Assembly (NCBI RefSeq): GCF_000759675.1
Contig: NZ_BAWM01000152.1
Location: forward strand, 424,770 to 488,769
Direction: 5' to 3'
Source: Neobacillus niacini
Lineage (GTDB): Bacteria; Bacillota; Bacilli; Bacillales; Cytobacillaceae
Length of the DNA: 64,000 bases
The position numbers and the translations under genes were made by a program. The first letter of the stretch is position 1. Every line of letters begins with the position of its first letter. Of the stretch, positions 17,012 through 25,123 are shown piece after piece. The notes below the pieces were generated by a model that was given only the letters and a program-made list of their open reading frames with translations, was not told where the DNA came from and searched no databases.

Positions 17012-17231
17012 TGACACCGAAATAGGCCTAAAAATCTGGGGGGTAAATCACATTATTTTTCATCAACAAAAAAAATGATATAGGGAAGGCAAATGGTGCG
17101 CCACCAGTAATACCTGGTTCTAGTGGGTTCGATTCCCACCCCGAAATTTTTTAGTTTATCTGAATAAAAAATTTCGAGGGTGGGCCGCTTCTTTAGACAT
17201 GGGATCGGATTGCCCGATGGAGGGAAATTCA
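17012..17231 (+). ncRNA. Structured 5' leader with a tRNA-like cloverleaf before a GNAT gene
   Basis: Positions 17079-17146 can fold as a tRNA-like cloverleaf. It has a partly paired acceptor (TATAGGG/CCCGAAA, 5 of 7 pairs), linker AA, D-like arm GGC-GCC with GG in the loop, arm ACCAG-TAATAC-CTGGT, a 4-nt variable loop and a perfect T-arm GTGGG-TTCGATT-CCCAC. The T-arm 3' strand and acceptor 3' strand (17135-17153) can alternatively pair with 17165-17184 in a 19-bp hairpin. The six-base anticodon-like loop, acceptor mismatches and lack of CCA argue against a working tRNA. No known riboswitch class was recognised. A decayed tRNA gene is the alternative. Confidence 0.5.
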
Positions 17232-17795
17232 ATGCTTAAGAAACGAGATCTTCATGACAGCCATGTATTATTTGAATTAATGTCGCATCCAGATGTCTTC
17301 CCTTTTGTGCGTCAAAAATGCGCTTCTTATGAAGAATTTATTTTCATGACCAAACAAACCATTGAAGCGGAAGATCGCGGTGAAATCATTTCACGGACGA
17401 TTCTTGATGAATGGGGTGCCCCAATCGGAACCATTAATCTTTTTGATATCGAAGATAATGCAGGATTTTTAGGCACATGGCTCGGAAAGCCATACCATGG
17501 AAAGGGCTACAACAGCCCTGCAAAGGATGCCTTTTTCCAAGAAGTTTTTTACACTATGGGAATAGAAACCATCTTTATGAGGATTCGTAAAGTAAATATC
17601 AGGTCTATTAAGGCTGCCGAAAAACTCCCTTATGCAGTAAAGGCAAATGAAACCAGAAAATCACTTTACGAGCAGTTGAATGCTGATGGTGATGTGTATG
17701 ATTTATATGAAATACCTAAAGACCAATACTCCTTCTACCTCATGCGAAATAATGGTGCAGTACAAGAAGAACCTTCACATTTGTTAGAGGCATAG
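17232..17795 (+). CDS. GNAT-family N-acetyltransferase (RimJ/RimL-like)
   Basis: 187 residues from the ATG at 17232, chosen because GGAGGG precedes it; an upstream in-frame ATG at 17199 lies in the structured leader. GTWLGKPYHGKGYNSPAKDA contains the acetyl-CoA loop, and RKVNIRSIKAAEKL is the usual C-terminal helix of RimJ/RimL-type enzymes that acetylate N-termini or small amines. The substrate is unknown. A leader of about 220 nt suggests the gene is controlled at RNA level. A terminator follows. Confidence 0.8.
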   Translation: MLKKRDLHDSHVLFELMSHPDVFPFVRQKCASYEEFIFMTKQTIEAEDRGEIISRTILDEWGAPIGTINLFDIEDNAGFLGTWLGKPYHGKGYNSPAKDAFFQEVFYTMGIETIFMRIRKVNIRSIKAAEKLPYAVKANETRKSLYEQLNADGDVYDLYEIPKDQYSFYLMRNNGAVQEEPSHLLEA

Positions 17796-17832
17796 CAAAA
17801 AAAGCAATTGGCTTTGACCAATTGCTTTTTTC
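17796..17832 (+). terminator. Terminator after the GNAT gene
   Basis: Stem AAAAAAGCAATTGG/CCAATTGCTTTTTT with a short loop, active in either direction. Confidence 0.85.
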
Positions 17833-17848
17833 GTTTAAAAATATGTTA

Positions 17849-18007
17849 TTAATCCGTTATATCTTGTTCTATTCCTGAAATAACCTCACTAATACCCATA
17901 TGGAGCAAAAATTCTTCTAGTTCCTCATTCGTTAATGTTTCAAAACGACCATCATGAAAAAAAACCTGAGTTTGATTTGGATTAATTCGGTTCATATTAA
18001 AACTCAT
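17849..18007 (-). CDS. Small acidic protein of unknown function
   Basis: 52 residues (MSFNMNRINPNQTQVFFHDG start), with the acidic core LTNEELEEFLLHMGISEV. GGAGCAAAATAAA precedes the ATG, giving good translation support for so short a frame. No membrane segment or cysteine. I do not recognise a family. It is convergent with the GNAT gene and shares its terminator. Confidence 0.6.
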   Translation of the reverse strand: MSFNMNRINPNQTQVFFHDGRFETLTNEELEEFLLHMGISEVISGIEQDITD

Positions 18008-18145
18008 TTTATTTTGCTCCTTTCATAGATGTGTTACATCTATTATCCACAAAAAGAACATAAATCATTCCAAAAAATAGAATAGTTCAAAAAATTGTAA
18101 ATGTAGGAATCATTTCGTCCCCCTTAATTATTTTGGCAGACTTGC

Positions 18146-18919
18146 TTAAGAAAATGCCTTTCCGAGAACGTCCATTCCACCAGTTACTGGAATGATACTA
18201 CCAGTTATAAAGTCGGACTTTTCGTCAATAAGAAAAGAAATGACACGCGAAATATCCTCCCCCGTTCCATTTCTTCCTACTGGCACGCTTTCACTAGAGG
18301 TAGCTTCCTCGATACCTTTCTCTTTCCAGTGAGAAATGATATCCCCAGGGCAAACCATATTAGCCGTAATTCCATTTGCTGCTTCTTCTATTGCAATGGT
18401 CCTGGTCAGTGATGCCAGCCCTGTTTTAGCCGCAGCAAAGGCCGAACGGTAAACCCAGCCAGGTGTGGTTTCAACTCTCTCGAATCCCATCGTAATGATT
18501 CTCCCCCATTGCTGCTCGCGCATAATAGGAATAATTGCTTTCGATATATAAAAAACAGCATTTAAATTCCCATTGATTAAATAATTCCATTCATCGAATG
18601 AATACTCCGTTAATTTTTTTCTTTCACGTACATAAGGGCCCGCATTATGAATGACAACATCGATTGAAGTGAATTCTGAAATAACCGTTTCAACAATATG
18701 TGAACAATCTACCTGATTTGCCACATCTCCTTGAATACAAATCATTTTATTCCCGAATTTTTCTTCCAGATCTTTTGATAAAAGAATTGCTTCTTGATTA
18801 CTGTTTCGATAATTAATAGCTAGCTGATAACCTTGTTCTGCAAGCTGGCAAGCAGCTTTTTTCCCTAAACCAGTAGCCCCTCCAGTAATTAATGCCGTTT
18901 TTTTCTTCACAAGCGCCAT
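18146..18919 (-). CDS. SDR-family protein with altered catalytic residues
   Basis: 257 residues. The Rossmann motif TGGATGLGK (about 12-20), an NAG motif (HNAGPY, about 92-97) and C-terminal PVTGGMDVLG are intact, so NAD(P) binding is expected. At the catalytic site the usual YxxxK reads FAAAK (RSAFAAAKTG) and the usual serine segment reads TMGFERVE, so the active-site Tyr and Ser both seem missing. It may be a non-classical reductase, or use the nearby Tyr four residues before the Phe. Monocistronic. Resembles FabG-type proteins overall. Confidence 0.78.
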   Translation of the reverse strand: MALVKKKTALITGGATGLGKKAACQLAEQGYQLAINYRNSNQEAILLSKDLEEKFGNKMICIQGDVANQVDCSHIVETVISEFTSIDVVIHNAGPYVRERKKLTEYSFDEWNYLINGNLNAVFYISKAIIPIMREQQWGRIITMGFERVETTPGWVYRSAFAAAKTGLASLTRTIAIEEAANGITANMVCPGDIISHWKEKGIEEATSSESVPVGRNGTGEDISRVISFLIDEKSDFITGSIIPVTGGMDVLGKAFS

Positions 18920-19073
18920 TACCTCACAATTATGTTTTCTAAACTATATGCTTGGAAGGCTAGTTATATATGCACAATTTGTTTTTTCTGGATATTTTTA
19001 ACGCCTGTAACCTATTTTGCATAGGATATGGTATCAATGCCCAGAGAGTATTTGCGAAAAAGGTGGGGAAGTT

Positions 19074-19541
19074 ATGTTTCCGTGGAATTTATTCCCTTTT
19101 AATAAAGACATGAAGAATAAGCTGCAGGGTATAAAACCCGATGAAATTGACCAATTTATTAAAGGCATAATGGGCAATGTAATGTCTTCTCAAACAGGAG
19201 AAGGTACCATAAACCCTCAAGACATCGTCAATCATTATCGCCATCAACCCACTCAGCAGGCACATACATTGAACTCTACAGCCTTTGAAACGCATGATTC
19301 TGTATTTGTTAGAATACCAATTAAGGATGAATCACTCCTTAAAGAAATGCGGATTTATCATACTGCAAATCAGCTGATGGTGGAAAATATACCTGAGAAG
19401 GATCATAAACATTCCATTACACTTCCGGCAATGGTAAAAAAGAAGGGATCCTCTGCTAAATATAAAGATGGAATCCTCGAAATAAAGCTAATAAAATCAT
19501 ATGACATTCAATATTCTCAAATCGATGTTACAGAAAATTAA
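19074..19541 (+). CDS. Hsp20/alpha-crystallin-like protein (GerT/CotP type)
   Basis: 155 residues from the ATG at 19074, chosen for the AGGTGGGGAAG site; an upstream in-frame ATG would add 19 unlikely residues. The N-terminus MFPWNLFPFNKDMK and the C-terminal beta-sandwich (SVFVRIPIKDE to YKDGILEIKL) fit the Hsp20 fold found in spore-coat and germination proteins GerT and CotP. A role in spore coat or germination is inferred from similarity only. Monocistronic with terminator. Confidence 0.65.
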   Translation: MFPWNLFPFNKDMKNKLQGIKPDEIDQFIKGIMGNVMSSQTGEGTINPQDIVNHYRHQPTQQAHTLNSTAFETHDSVFVRIPIKDESLLKEMRIYHTANQLMVENIPEKDHKHSITLPAMVKKKGSSAKYKDGILEIKLIKSYDIQYSQIDVTEN

Positions 19542-19582
19542 AAAGGAAAAGACAGCATTTATTCGCTGTCTTTTCCTTTTAG
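19541..19582 (+). terminator. Terminator after the Hsp20-like gene
   Basis: Stem AAAAGGAAAAGACAGC/GCTGTCTTTTCCTTTT with an 8-nt loop. Confidence 0.85.
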
Positions 19583-19659
19583 CTAAAAACTTGTCTGTTG
19601 ATTTCCGCTCCAATCAACAGAGTTAGAAAATAAAAATTTGCTATAATATAGCCTATTTT

Positions 19660-20118
19660 TTAATGCCCTTCCATATCCATTCCTTCCATTGAATGGTTCG
19701 ATTCACTTGGATCTTCTGGTTCACTAGGTGTTCCAACGACGAATACTTTTTTAGGCATATTATGCATGTCTCTAGCAGTAACGTGTGAAATGATGTAATA
19801 GGTTCCGTCTTGTTCAAAAGACTTTTCAAAACGATAGATTCCATCCTCAGCATGTTCAACTACAATTTTTTCATGTTTTTCATCCTTGGCACGCCAAATT
19901 TCAAATTTCACCTCATCTGCGTCTTCAACATTCTCGTCTCCTTGGGTAACCTTTGCTTCAAAAACAATCGGTTCATTAACATTTCCTTTTTCTGGGTTAA
20001 CCGTCAACTCCACCTCAACAAACTCAGGTAAATCATCTGATTTTTGTTCTTTATTATTGCATGCACTGATGAACAATACAGATACAATGATAAGAAATAG
20101 AAATAAGAATTTTTTCAT
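19660..20118 (-). CDS. YtkA-like (FixH-type) lipoprotein with His/Met-rich tail
   Basis: 152 residues. A lipoprotein signal peptide ends at FISAC (lipobox Cys about residue 20). The mature part is a YtkA/FixH-type beta-sandwich (EPIVFEAKVTQGDENVEDAD, DGTYYIISHVTARDMHNMP). The C-terminal tail HSMEGMDMEGH is rich in His and Met and could bind copper. Family members are linked to cytochrome oxidase and copper handling. It starts 2 nt after the upstream small gene, so both form one operon. Confidence 0.75.
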   Translation of the reverse strand: MKKFLFLFLIIVSVLFISACNNKEQKSDDLPEFVEVELTVNPEKGNVNEPIVFEAKVTQGDENVEDADEVKFEIWRAKDEKHEKIVVEHAEDGIYRFEKSFEQDGTYYIISHVTARDMHNMPKKVFVVGTPSEPEDPSESNHSMEGMDMEGH

Positions 20119-20120
20119 GT

Positions 20121-20408
20121 TTACCTCTCCTTTATTAATTGCTCCATAACACCATTGTGCAGGTTTATGAGTGATACCTTTGCTTCATTTGAGATTGTGG
20201 ACTGTGTGATCCTGTTAATAGCATAATAATATTTTTCAAACTTATTTTTACGAATTCTCGGATGGGAATTTTCATCAAGCAGTTCTCTTTTCACTGCTTC
20301 CTTTAGTGTTTCTTCACTGCTGCTATCACTTACAGCAAGCAAACGATTATTCCAAATCATTCGATATTCAGCTAGTAATTCATCAAAATTTATTTCTGCA
20401 ATAGTCAA
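20121..20408 (-). CDS. Uncharacterised helical protein coupled to the YtkA-like lipoprotein
   Basis: 95 residues from a TTG at 20408 that follows GGAGGTGGG; the longer frame has its ATG within the ribosome site. Mostly charged and helical (SSSEETLKEAVKRELL, RKNKFEKYYYAINRI), with no membrane segment or cysteine. It is not recognised. It precedes the lipoprotein gene with a 2-nt gap, so a shared function is likely but unknown. Confidence 0.6.
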   Translation of the reverse strand: MTIAEINFDELLAEYRMIWNNRLLAVSDSSSEETLKEAVKRELLDENSHPRIRKNKFEKYYYAINRITQSTISNEAKVSLINLHNGVMEQLIKER

Positions 20409-20503
20409 TATACCCACCTCCATATATCCTCAATTGCATTGTTACATACTTTCCAACATTATTGCAAAAAATAAATACAATAATTCCGTGAAAGGAGATA
20501 ACT

Positions 20504-20746
20504 ATGTCAACACCTTATAAATGTCCTAATTGTAAAACCAATCGAAGCCGTTTCAATATTATTCAACAAGTTACCCAATCTGTAAAACTTGACCCCCAAT
20601 CTGGTGAGGTATTACGAGAATACAGCGAAAATGATTTAGAACCCTTCCATCTGCCTTACAAGGGACCAGATTATCGAATTCAATGTGCATCCTGCGGGCT
20701 AATTGAGGACGAGAGAACGTTCATTAAATTTGGTGAACAGGCCTAA
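20504..20746 (+). CDS. Small zinc-ribbon protein
   Basis: 80 residues. Cysteine pairs [11 protein letters not shown] (about 8-18) and [10 protein letters not shown] (about 61-70) form a likely zinc ribbon separated by a segment of about 50 residues. GAAAGGAGA precedes the ATG. The family is unknown to me; zinc ribbons of this size often bind nucleic acids or partner proteins. Monocistronic with its own terminator. Confidence 0.65.
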   Translation: MSTPYKCPNCKTNRSRFNIIQQVTQSVKLDPQSGEVLREYSENDLEPFHLPYKGPDYRIQCASCGLIEDERTFIKFGEQA

Positions 20747-20749
20747 CAC

Positions 20750-20785
20750 AAAAACACCTTTATTTCTGTAATAAAGGTGTTTTTT
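20750..20785 (+). terminator. Terminator after the zinc-ribbon gene
   Basis: Stem AAACACCTTTATT/AATAAAGGTGTTT plus a T run, serving convergent genes. Confidence 0.85.
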
Positions 20786-20789
20786 CATG

Positions 20790-21611
20790 TTATTTTAGGT
20801 CATTTTCTTTTAAAAACAAATCAGAGTCTATTTTCCAGGCTTCCATCGTTGAAAAACGAATTAAATGGATTTCACCCCTATAGTGCTGGGGTCCTCTATT
20901 TTTAATAAACAAGTCGATTTCAATTGGCACTTCCATGCTTATTTCCTGTTTTAAATCCTCGGCAGGTAATATCGGCATCCTTGTTATTCTAACATTTTCA
21001 ATTTTGCCTAATACGGGCTTCCAGTTAAGTTCCTGCATGGAGATTAACTTGGAAATATAGGCATCCTGCTGCTTTAAACCGGCGATATAGGCTTCAACTG
21101 TCTCATATGGTGATGCCTTACTTAAATACTCCTCAAGCTTCCCAGAGGCCTTAAAAATCATCAACATATGGGAAAGGTCCATCGAATTTGTTCGATGGGT
21201 CGTACTTCCGTAAAAGTGGATACAAAAATGCCCTGGAAAATTATTTTTTAATGCCCCTGCTCCATGTGGCATACCGTGCATCGAACCAGCAATCCATTGG
21301 TCCTGACTAATCACGATGACCGCCCGCCGTTTCCAGCTCCATTTTCCTCCGTAGATTTTTTTCATAATTTTGGTATCTTTTGGAGTCAATGGCTGTACAT
21401 CGGCATGATGACTGCCCGCACGCCTTTGAACTTTAAACTTCTTCCCTGTTTCCAGATCTAGGACCGTAAACTTTGAATACTTCGGTAAAACATTATTGAC
21501 TTCTTCCCATGGTAGCATTTCAATTTTGTAACTAATACTTGTTGCAGCATGAATCCCTTGACCATATAGGAGGAAAAGTATAACCATGATCGTAATTGTT
21601 TTCTTCTTCAT
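20790..21611 (-). CDS. Secreted protein of unknown function with conserved-looking His motifs
   Basis: 273 residues. A signal peptide (MKKKTITIMVILFLLYGQGIHA) marks export. The middle holds dense candidate catalytic or metal residues: RRAGSHHADVQPLT (about 63-76), SMHGMPHGAGAL (about 108-119) and GHFCIHFYGSTTHR (about 125-138). I recall similar domains in Firmicute exoproteins, sometimes joined to copper amine oxidase-like N-terminal domains, but no function is established. LD-transpeptidase was considered; the SHGC-type motif is absent. AAAGGAGG precedes the start. Confidence 0.6.
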   Translation of the reverse strand: MKKKTITIMVILFLLYGQGIHAATSISYKIEMLPWEEVNNVLPKYSKFTVLDLETGKKFKVQRRAGSHHADVQPLTPKDTKIMKKIYGGKWSWKRRAVIVISQDQWIAGSMHGMPHGAGALKNNFPGHFCIHFYGSTTHRTNSMDLSHMLMIFKASGKLEEYLSKASPYETVEAYIAGLKQQDAYISKLISMQELNWKPVLGKIENVRITRMPILPAEDLKQEISMEVPIEIDLFIKNRGPQHYRGEIHLIRFSTMEAWKIDSDLFLKENDLK

Positions 21612-21669
21612 CTAATCCTCCTTTACATGAAAATATCCACATTAAAAGAGTTACCTGAAGAAGAAATGT

Positions 21670-22614
21670 TCATTCATTTTCTTTTTGGCTTTTGAAGTCA
21701 TTTTCAAGTTTTTCGAGTTTTTCTTCTATATCTGACCACTGTATATTTTCACCAATAAACACTAGATTTAAGGGTAAATTCATCTCTTCCTTCATGTAAA
21801 AAGGCATTCCATAGGAGTATTGGAAGAGATATGGTTTTGATGAGGGATCAAATTTCAAATAGCCTTTAATACGGTAGATTTTCTCTGGTAAATCCTTCAA
21901 GAAATCCTCGAACCCAGAATGACTTATAGGCCCTTTAAATTGATATACAAAGGTAGTTAAATTAAGAGCTGTTTTAGAAAAGGTTGAACTCGTCTGTTTA
22001 TCAAATGATAGTGATAGTTTTCTCAATTCATCAATAGAAACCTGAGAATAATTGGTTAACAAACAGCGGGCAACCGAATTGATTCCTTGAATCTCAAAAA
22101 TAATTTTGGACTGCTCAGATTCTGACAGCTCATCCATTTTATTAATGAGAATGAAATCAGCGTGCCTGACCTGCTCGAGAAGTAATTGCTGAAGCTGTGG
22201 GCTTAACACCTTTCTATCTCTCCATCTCAATCCATCTACTGTCGTAACAATGCCTTTGATCGTGAATTGATCCGCAAATAACGGTGAAAGGATGGCGTCT
22301 AGAACTTCAACTGGGTGAGCAGCACCAGTGGTTTCAATATAAACCACTTCTGGTTTTTCATTTACTAATAACCCTTGCAGCTGCGCCTCAAGCTTGTCCT
22401 GAATCGAACAGCAGATACAGCCTCCTAATAATTCCTTCAAAGCTACATCCTCTTCACGAGCGACCTCAGAATCAATTGAAACCTTACCTAGCTCATTCAT
22501 CATTACAGCTGTTTTTCGGCCTCTTGACCGCTCATTTTCGAGCAATTGCTTCAAGAGTGTTGTTTTTCCACTTCCTAAAAATCCTGATAATATATAAATT
22601 TCTGTGTTGTTCAT
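21670..22614 (-). CDS. CobW/P47K-family GTPase metallochaperone (ZagA/YciC-like)
   Basis: 314 residues from the ATG at 22614 (AGAGGTTAGTGGG site); the longer frame overlaps the divergent gene and lacks support. Walker A GFLGSGKTT (about 9-17), the metal motif CICC in GGCICCSIQ (about 65-73) and NKMDEL complete the G domain. A CobW C-terminal domain follows. The COG0523 family delivers zinc or other metals to client proteins using GTP. No Zur box was seen upstream, so the metal is unassigned. Confidence 0.85.
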   Translation of the reverse strand: MNNTEIYILSGFLGSGKTTLLKQLLENERSRGRKTAVMMNELGKVSIDSEVAREEDVALKELLGGCICCSIQDKLEAQLQGLLVNEKPEVVYIETTGAAHPVEVLDAILSPLFADQFTIKGIVTTVDGLRWRDRKVLSPQLQQLLLEQVRHADFILINKMDELSESEQSKIIFEIQGINSVARCLLTNYSQVSIDELRKLSLSFDKQTSSTFSKTALNLTTFVYQFKGPISHSGFEDFLKDLPEKIYRIKGYLKFDPSSKPYLFQYSYGMPFYMKEEMNLPLNLVFIGENIQWSDIEEKLEKLENDFKSQKENE

Positions 22615-22731
22615 CCCACTAACCTCTTTTTCTTCTGATATTCCTTTTATTATAGCTGAAATTGGGCTATCAACTAGATAGAAGTGGATTATAATATTAA
22701 TAAAAAGACTTTTCAGAAAGGATTTTCCCTC

Positions 22732-23442
22732 ATGATATATGAGTATGTCTACCCAAAAAGTCTCCTGCATTTCATTAAAAACCCTTCACATGAAACCTTA
22801 AAAGATCTTCTCCTACACAATACAGGTGAAACAGATTTTCTAGATTTTAAAACAAAATGGACTGAATTTTCGAAGATGGCTAAACATGTTCTTGCCATCG
22901 CAAATTCGGGCGGAGGCTGTATTATTGTAGGTGTCAGTCAAAATGATGAGGGAGCAATTTCCTTAACAGGACTTAACGAAGATGACTTTTTAGATAAAGC
23001 AGATATAGACAATAAACTAGCAAATTTATTGCCAAAATACTTAAAATACCGTACGGAAGATTTTCATTATAGTGATGATCAGCAAATCTTGAGAAATAAA
23101 CGATTTCAAGTGCTCATAATTGAATATGATCCAAAATATGTACCTTATACTTCTGTTGTTCAACGGAACGAGCTTCGGTATGGTGCCATATATGTACGAC
23201 AAGGAACGAAATCACTGGAGGCAACGAATGACAAGCTCGTTGAAATCATCCTGCGTAAGGTTCAATCTGGAGGTTCTGGCGTGAATGAATATACCCTAAA
23301 AGAGCACCTGGATCAGCTAAAGGAATTATATGAGGAACTTTCCTCACAAAAAAATAATGAATACAGTAATTTTATTGCAGATTTGATAGAACGTAAACAA
23401 GAAAGAATTCGGCAATTATTAGATATTAACCCTGAAAACTGA
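22732..23442 (+). CDS. AlbA_2 (Schlafen-like) domain protein
   Basis: 236 residues from the ATG at 22732, which follows AGAAAGGA. The N-terminal part carries the AlbA_2 pattern: ETDFLDFKTKW (about 35-45), ANSGGGCIIVGVS (about 61-73) and a later RYGAIYVRQGTKS (about 153-165). The last 65 residues are charged and probably coiled coil (LKELYEELSSQKNNEY). AlbA_2 domains occur in nucleic-acid-binding and some defence-related proteins, often joined to a C-terminal ATPase-like region, which is absent here. Function unknown. Confidence 0.7.
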   Translation: MIYEYVYPKSLLHFIKNPSHETLKDLLLHNTGETDFLDFKTKWTEFSKMAKHVLAIANSGGGCIIVGVSQNDEGAISLTGLNEDDFLDKADIDNKLANLLPKYLKYRTEDFHYSDDQQILRNKRFQVLIIEYDPKYVPYTSVVQRNELRYGAIYVRQGTKSLEATNDKLVEIILRKVQSGGSGVNEYTLKEHLDQLKELYEELSSQKNNEYSNFIADLIERKQERIRQLLDINPEN

Positions 23443-23456
23443 TGAAATCATGTAAA

Positions 23457-23486
23457 AAGCCTGAACCGTTATTAAAACGGTTCAGG
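23457..23486. terminator. Bidirectional terminator between the AlbA_2 gene and ctpA
   Basis: Stem GCCTGAACCGTT/AACGGTTCAGGC, 12 bp with a 5-nt loop. Confidence 0.8.
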
Positions 23487-23494
23487 CCTCTCCA

Positions 23495-24991
23495 TTACTT
23501 CATTTCCTCTTTTAGTACTTCGATTGCTTTTTGAAGTTGAGTATCATTCGTTTCAATCATTTCTCTGAGTTTTTCCATCAATTTAAAAGTAGATTCCCCT
23601 TTTAATACGCCATCAGCAGGGAGATTATTGGCTGTTTGAAAGCTAATAACAGCTGCTTGAGTTTTCTCATCAAAGAATCCATCTTCACGCCCTGGGTCAT
23701 AGCCAATTGCTTTTAACATTTTCTGTGCAGATTCGACCTCAGTTGAAGAGCTAGATAGTTTCAACTCTTTATCAGGGTTTATGATTGGTAATGATGCATA
23801 TTCCGGAAGAGGTACTTCAAAATCGGGCTTAATCCCCTTTTTATGGATCCAATTACCATTTGGAGTCAGCCATTTAGCTGTAGTAAATTTAATATTTGAG
23901 TTGTCAGGGAAATCCTTAGCCGTTTGTACGGTTCCTTTACCAAAGGTGGTTTCTCCTACAAGTTTTACTCCAGCAGATTCACTTACTGCTCCAGCAAGAA
24001 TTTCTGAAGCGCTGGCACTGCCTTTATCAATTAATACAACTAATGGGAAGTCGGGATCTCCATCATTTTGCGAAGGATACTCTTCCGTCTTTCCATTACG
24101 GTCTTCTACTTTTAATATTAGTTTCCCTTTTGGAACAAACATACTTGAAATACTAATAGCTTCATCTAATAATCCACCCGGGTTTTGGCGTAGATCCAAG
24201 ACTAACCCTTTCATTCCTTCTTTCTGAAGTTCATTTAACTTTGCTGCAAGATCCTTTGAAGTGTTTGTAGAGAAACTTGTTATTTGAACCTTTGCAATAC
24301 CTTCGCCCACCATTTCACCATAAACGGTTTCAATTGGAATATCATCACGAATAATTGCAACCTTTACCGGCGCGTCTGTTCCTGGTCGATGGATAGTCAA
24401 CTCAACCTTTGTTCCTTTTTTTCCACGTATGATGGTTACTGCTTCTGTCGAAGTCATGCCCTGCAAGCTTTTTCCATCTACAGCTGTGATCATATCATTC
24501 GGTTTTAATCCAGCTTTTTCAGCAGGTGATCCTTTTATAGGTGAAACAATCATAATATGTCCGTCTTTCTCTTGGATTTCAGCACCAATTCCTTGGAAAG
24601 AAGAATTAATAGAGCTATGAAATTTTTCCGCTTCCTCTACACTCATATAGTCTGTATAAGGATCGTCTAAGGCCTTAACCATGCCATCAATAGCCCCATT
24701 GATTAGTTTTTTCTGATCGAGCTCCTCAAAATATCCACTCTTGAGTGTATCATAGGCAGTGTAAAGTTTATCAAATTCAGACCTTTCAGTCCCCACTGTA
24801 ATAACTTTTTCATCTCCGAATGATAGCGCAAATGTTGTTATTCCGGTTGATAGTAATACGAGGAAAAACAAAATCAATATAAAGTGAAATTTCTTAATGT
24901 TTACATAACCAGATTTTTTATCTGTTACTTGTTCTTGTTCATGATTTTCTTGTTCAACATTTTGTTCATCCAAAGCCTTCACCACTTTCAT
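23495..24991 (-). CDS. ctpA: Carboxy-terminal processing protease, S41 family
   Basis: 498 residues. A single membrane anchor (about 34-58) is followed by a PDZ domain (IQEKDGHIMIVSPIKGSPAEKAGL), the S41 core with catalytic Ser in DKGSASASEILAG (about 330) and Lys in FGKGTVQ (about 355), and a peptidoglycan-binding domain at the end (VESAQKMLKAIGYDPGREDG). It is expected to face outside and cut C-terminal tails of cell-envelope or sporulation proteins. In B. subtilis ctpA lies upstream of yodJ and deoD, as here. The start is uncertain: its ribosome site is weak and a TTG or GTG a few codons in is possible. Confidence 0.88.
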   Translation of the reverse strand: MKVVKALDEQNVEQENHEQEQVTDKKSGYVNIKKFHFILILFFLVLLSTGITTFALSFGDEKVITVGTERSEFDKLYTAYDTLKSGYFEELDQKKLINGAIDGMVKALDDPYTDYMSVEEAEKFHSSINSSFQGIGAEIQEKDGHIMIVSPIKGSPAEKAGLKPNDMITAVDGKSLQGMTSTEAVTIIRGKKGTKVELTIHRPGTDAPVKVAIIRDDIPIETVYGEMVGEGIAKVQITSFSTNTSKDLAAKLNELQKEGMKGLVLDLRQNPGGLLDEAISISSMFVPKGKLILKVEDRNGKTEEYPSQNDGDPDFPLVVLIDKGSASASEILAGAVSESAGVKLVGETTFGKGTVQTAKDFPDNSNIKFTTAKWLTPNGNWIHKKGIKPDFEVPLPEYASLPIINPDKELKLSSSSTEVESAQKMLKAIGYDPGREDGFFDEKTQAAVISFQTANNLPADGVLKGESTFKLMEKLREMIETNDTQLQKAIEVLKEEMK

Positions 24992-25123
24992 TGTCCAAAA
25001 AATAATATGTAAAACTAGCCCTTAAAGATTAGAATAACATCTTTTATTAAAAATTAACAAAGAAAAGTTATCCCTATAAAAAAAGCCGGAACATCCTGCC
25101 GAAGGCGTGCCGTGCTTTATTCT

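Noticed and set aside
17079-17146. Functional tRNA gene
   Set aside because: The anticodon-like loop has six bases, the acceptor has two mismatches and there is no CCA or position 26; kept as a tRNA-like leader instead.
17135-17184. Rho-independent terminator in the GNAT leader
   Set aside because: The stem is long and strong but no T run follows (CCGCTTC), so it is treated as an alternative fold, not a terminator.
17165-17190. T-box motif (AGGGTGGGCCGC) before the GNAT gene
   Set aside because: It lacks the ACCGCG part and there is no stem I or specifier loop upstream; the match is explained by pairing with the CCCACCC of the T-arm.
22615-22731. Zur operator upstream of the CobW gene
   Set aside because: No sequence near the Zur palindrome was found in the divergent gap.
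22615-22770. 52-residue N-terminal extension of the CobW protein
   Set aside because: No ribosome site at the upstream ATG, the added residues are not family-like, and the region overlaps the divergent gene; the ATG at 22614 has a good site.
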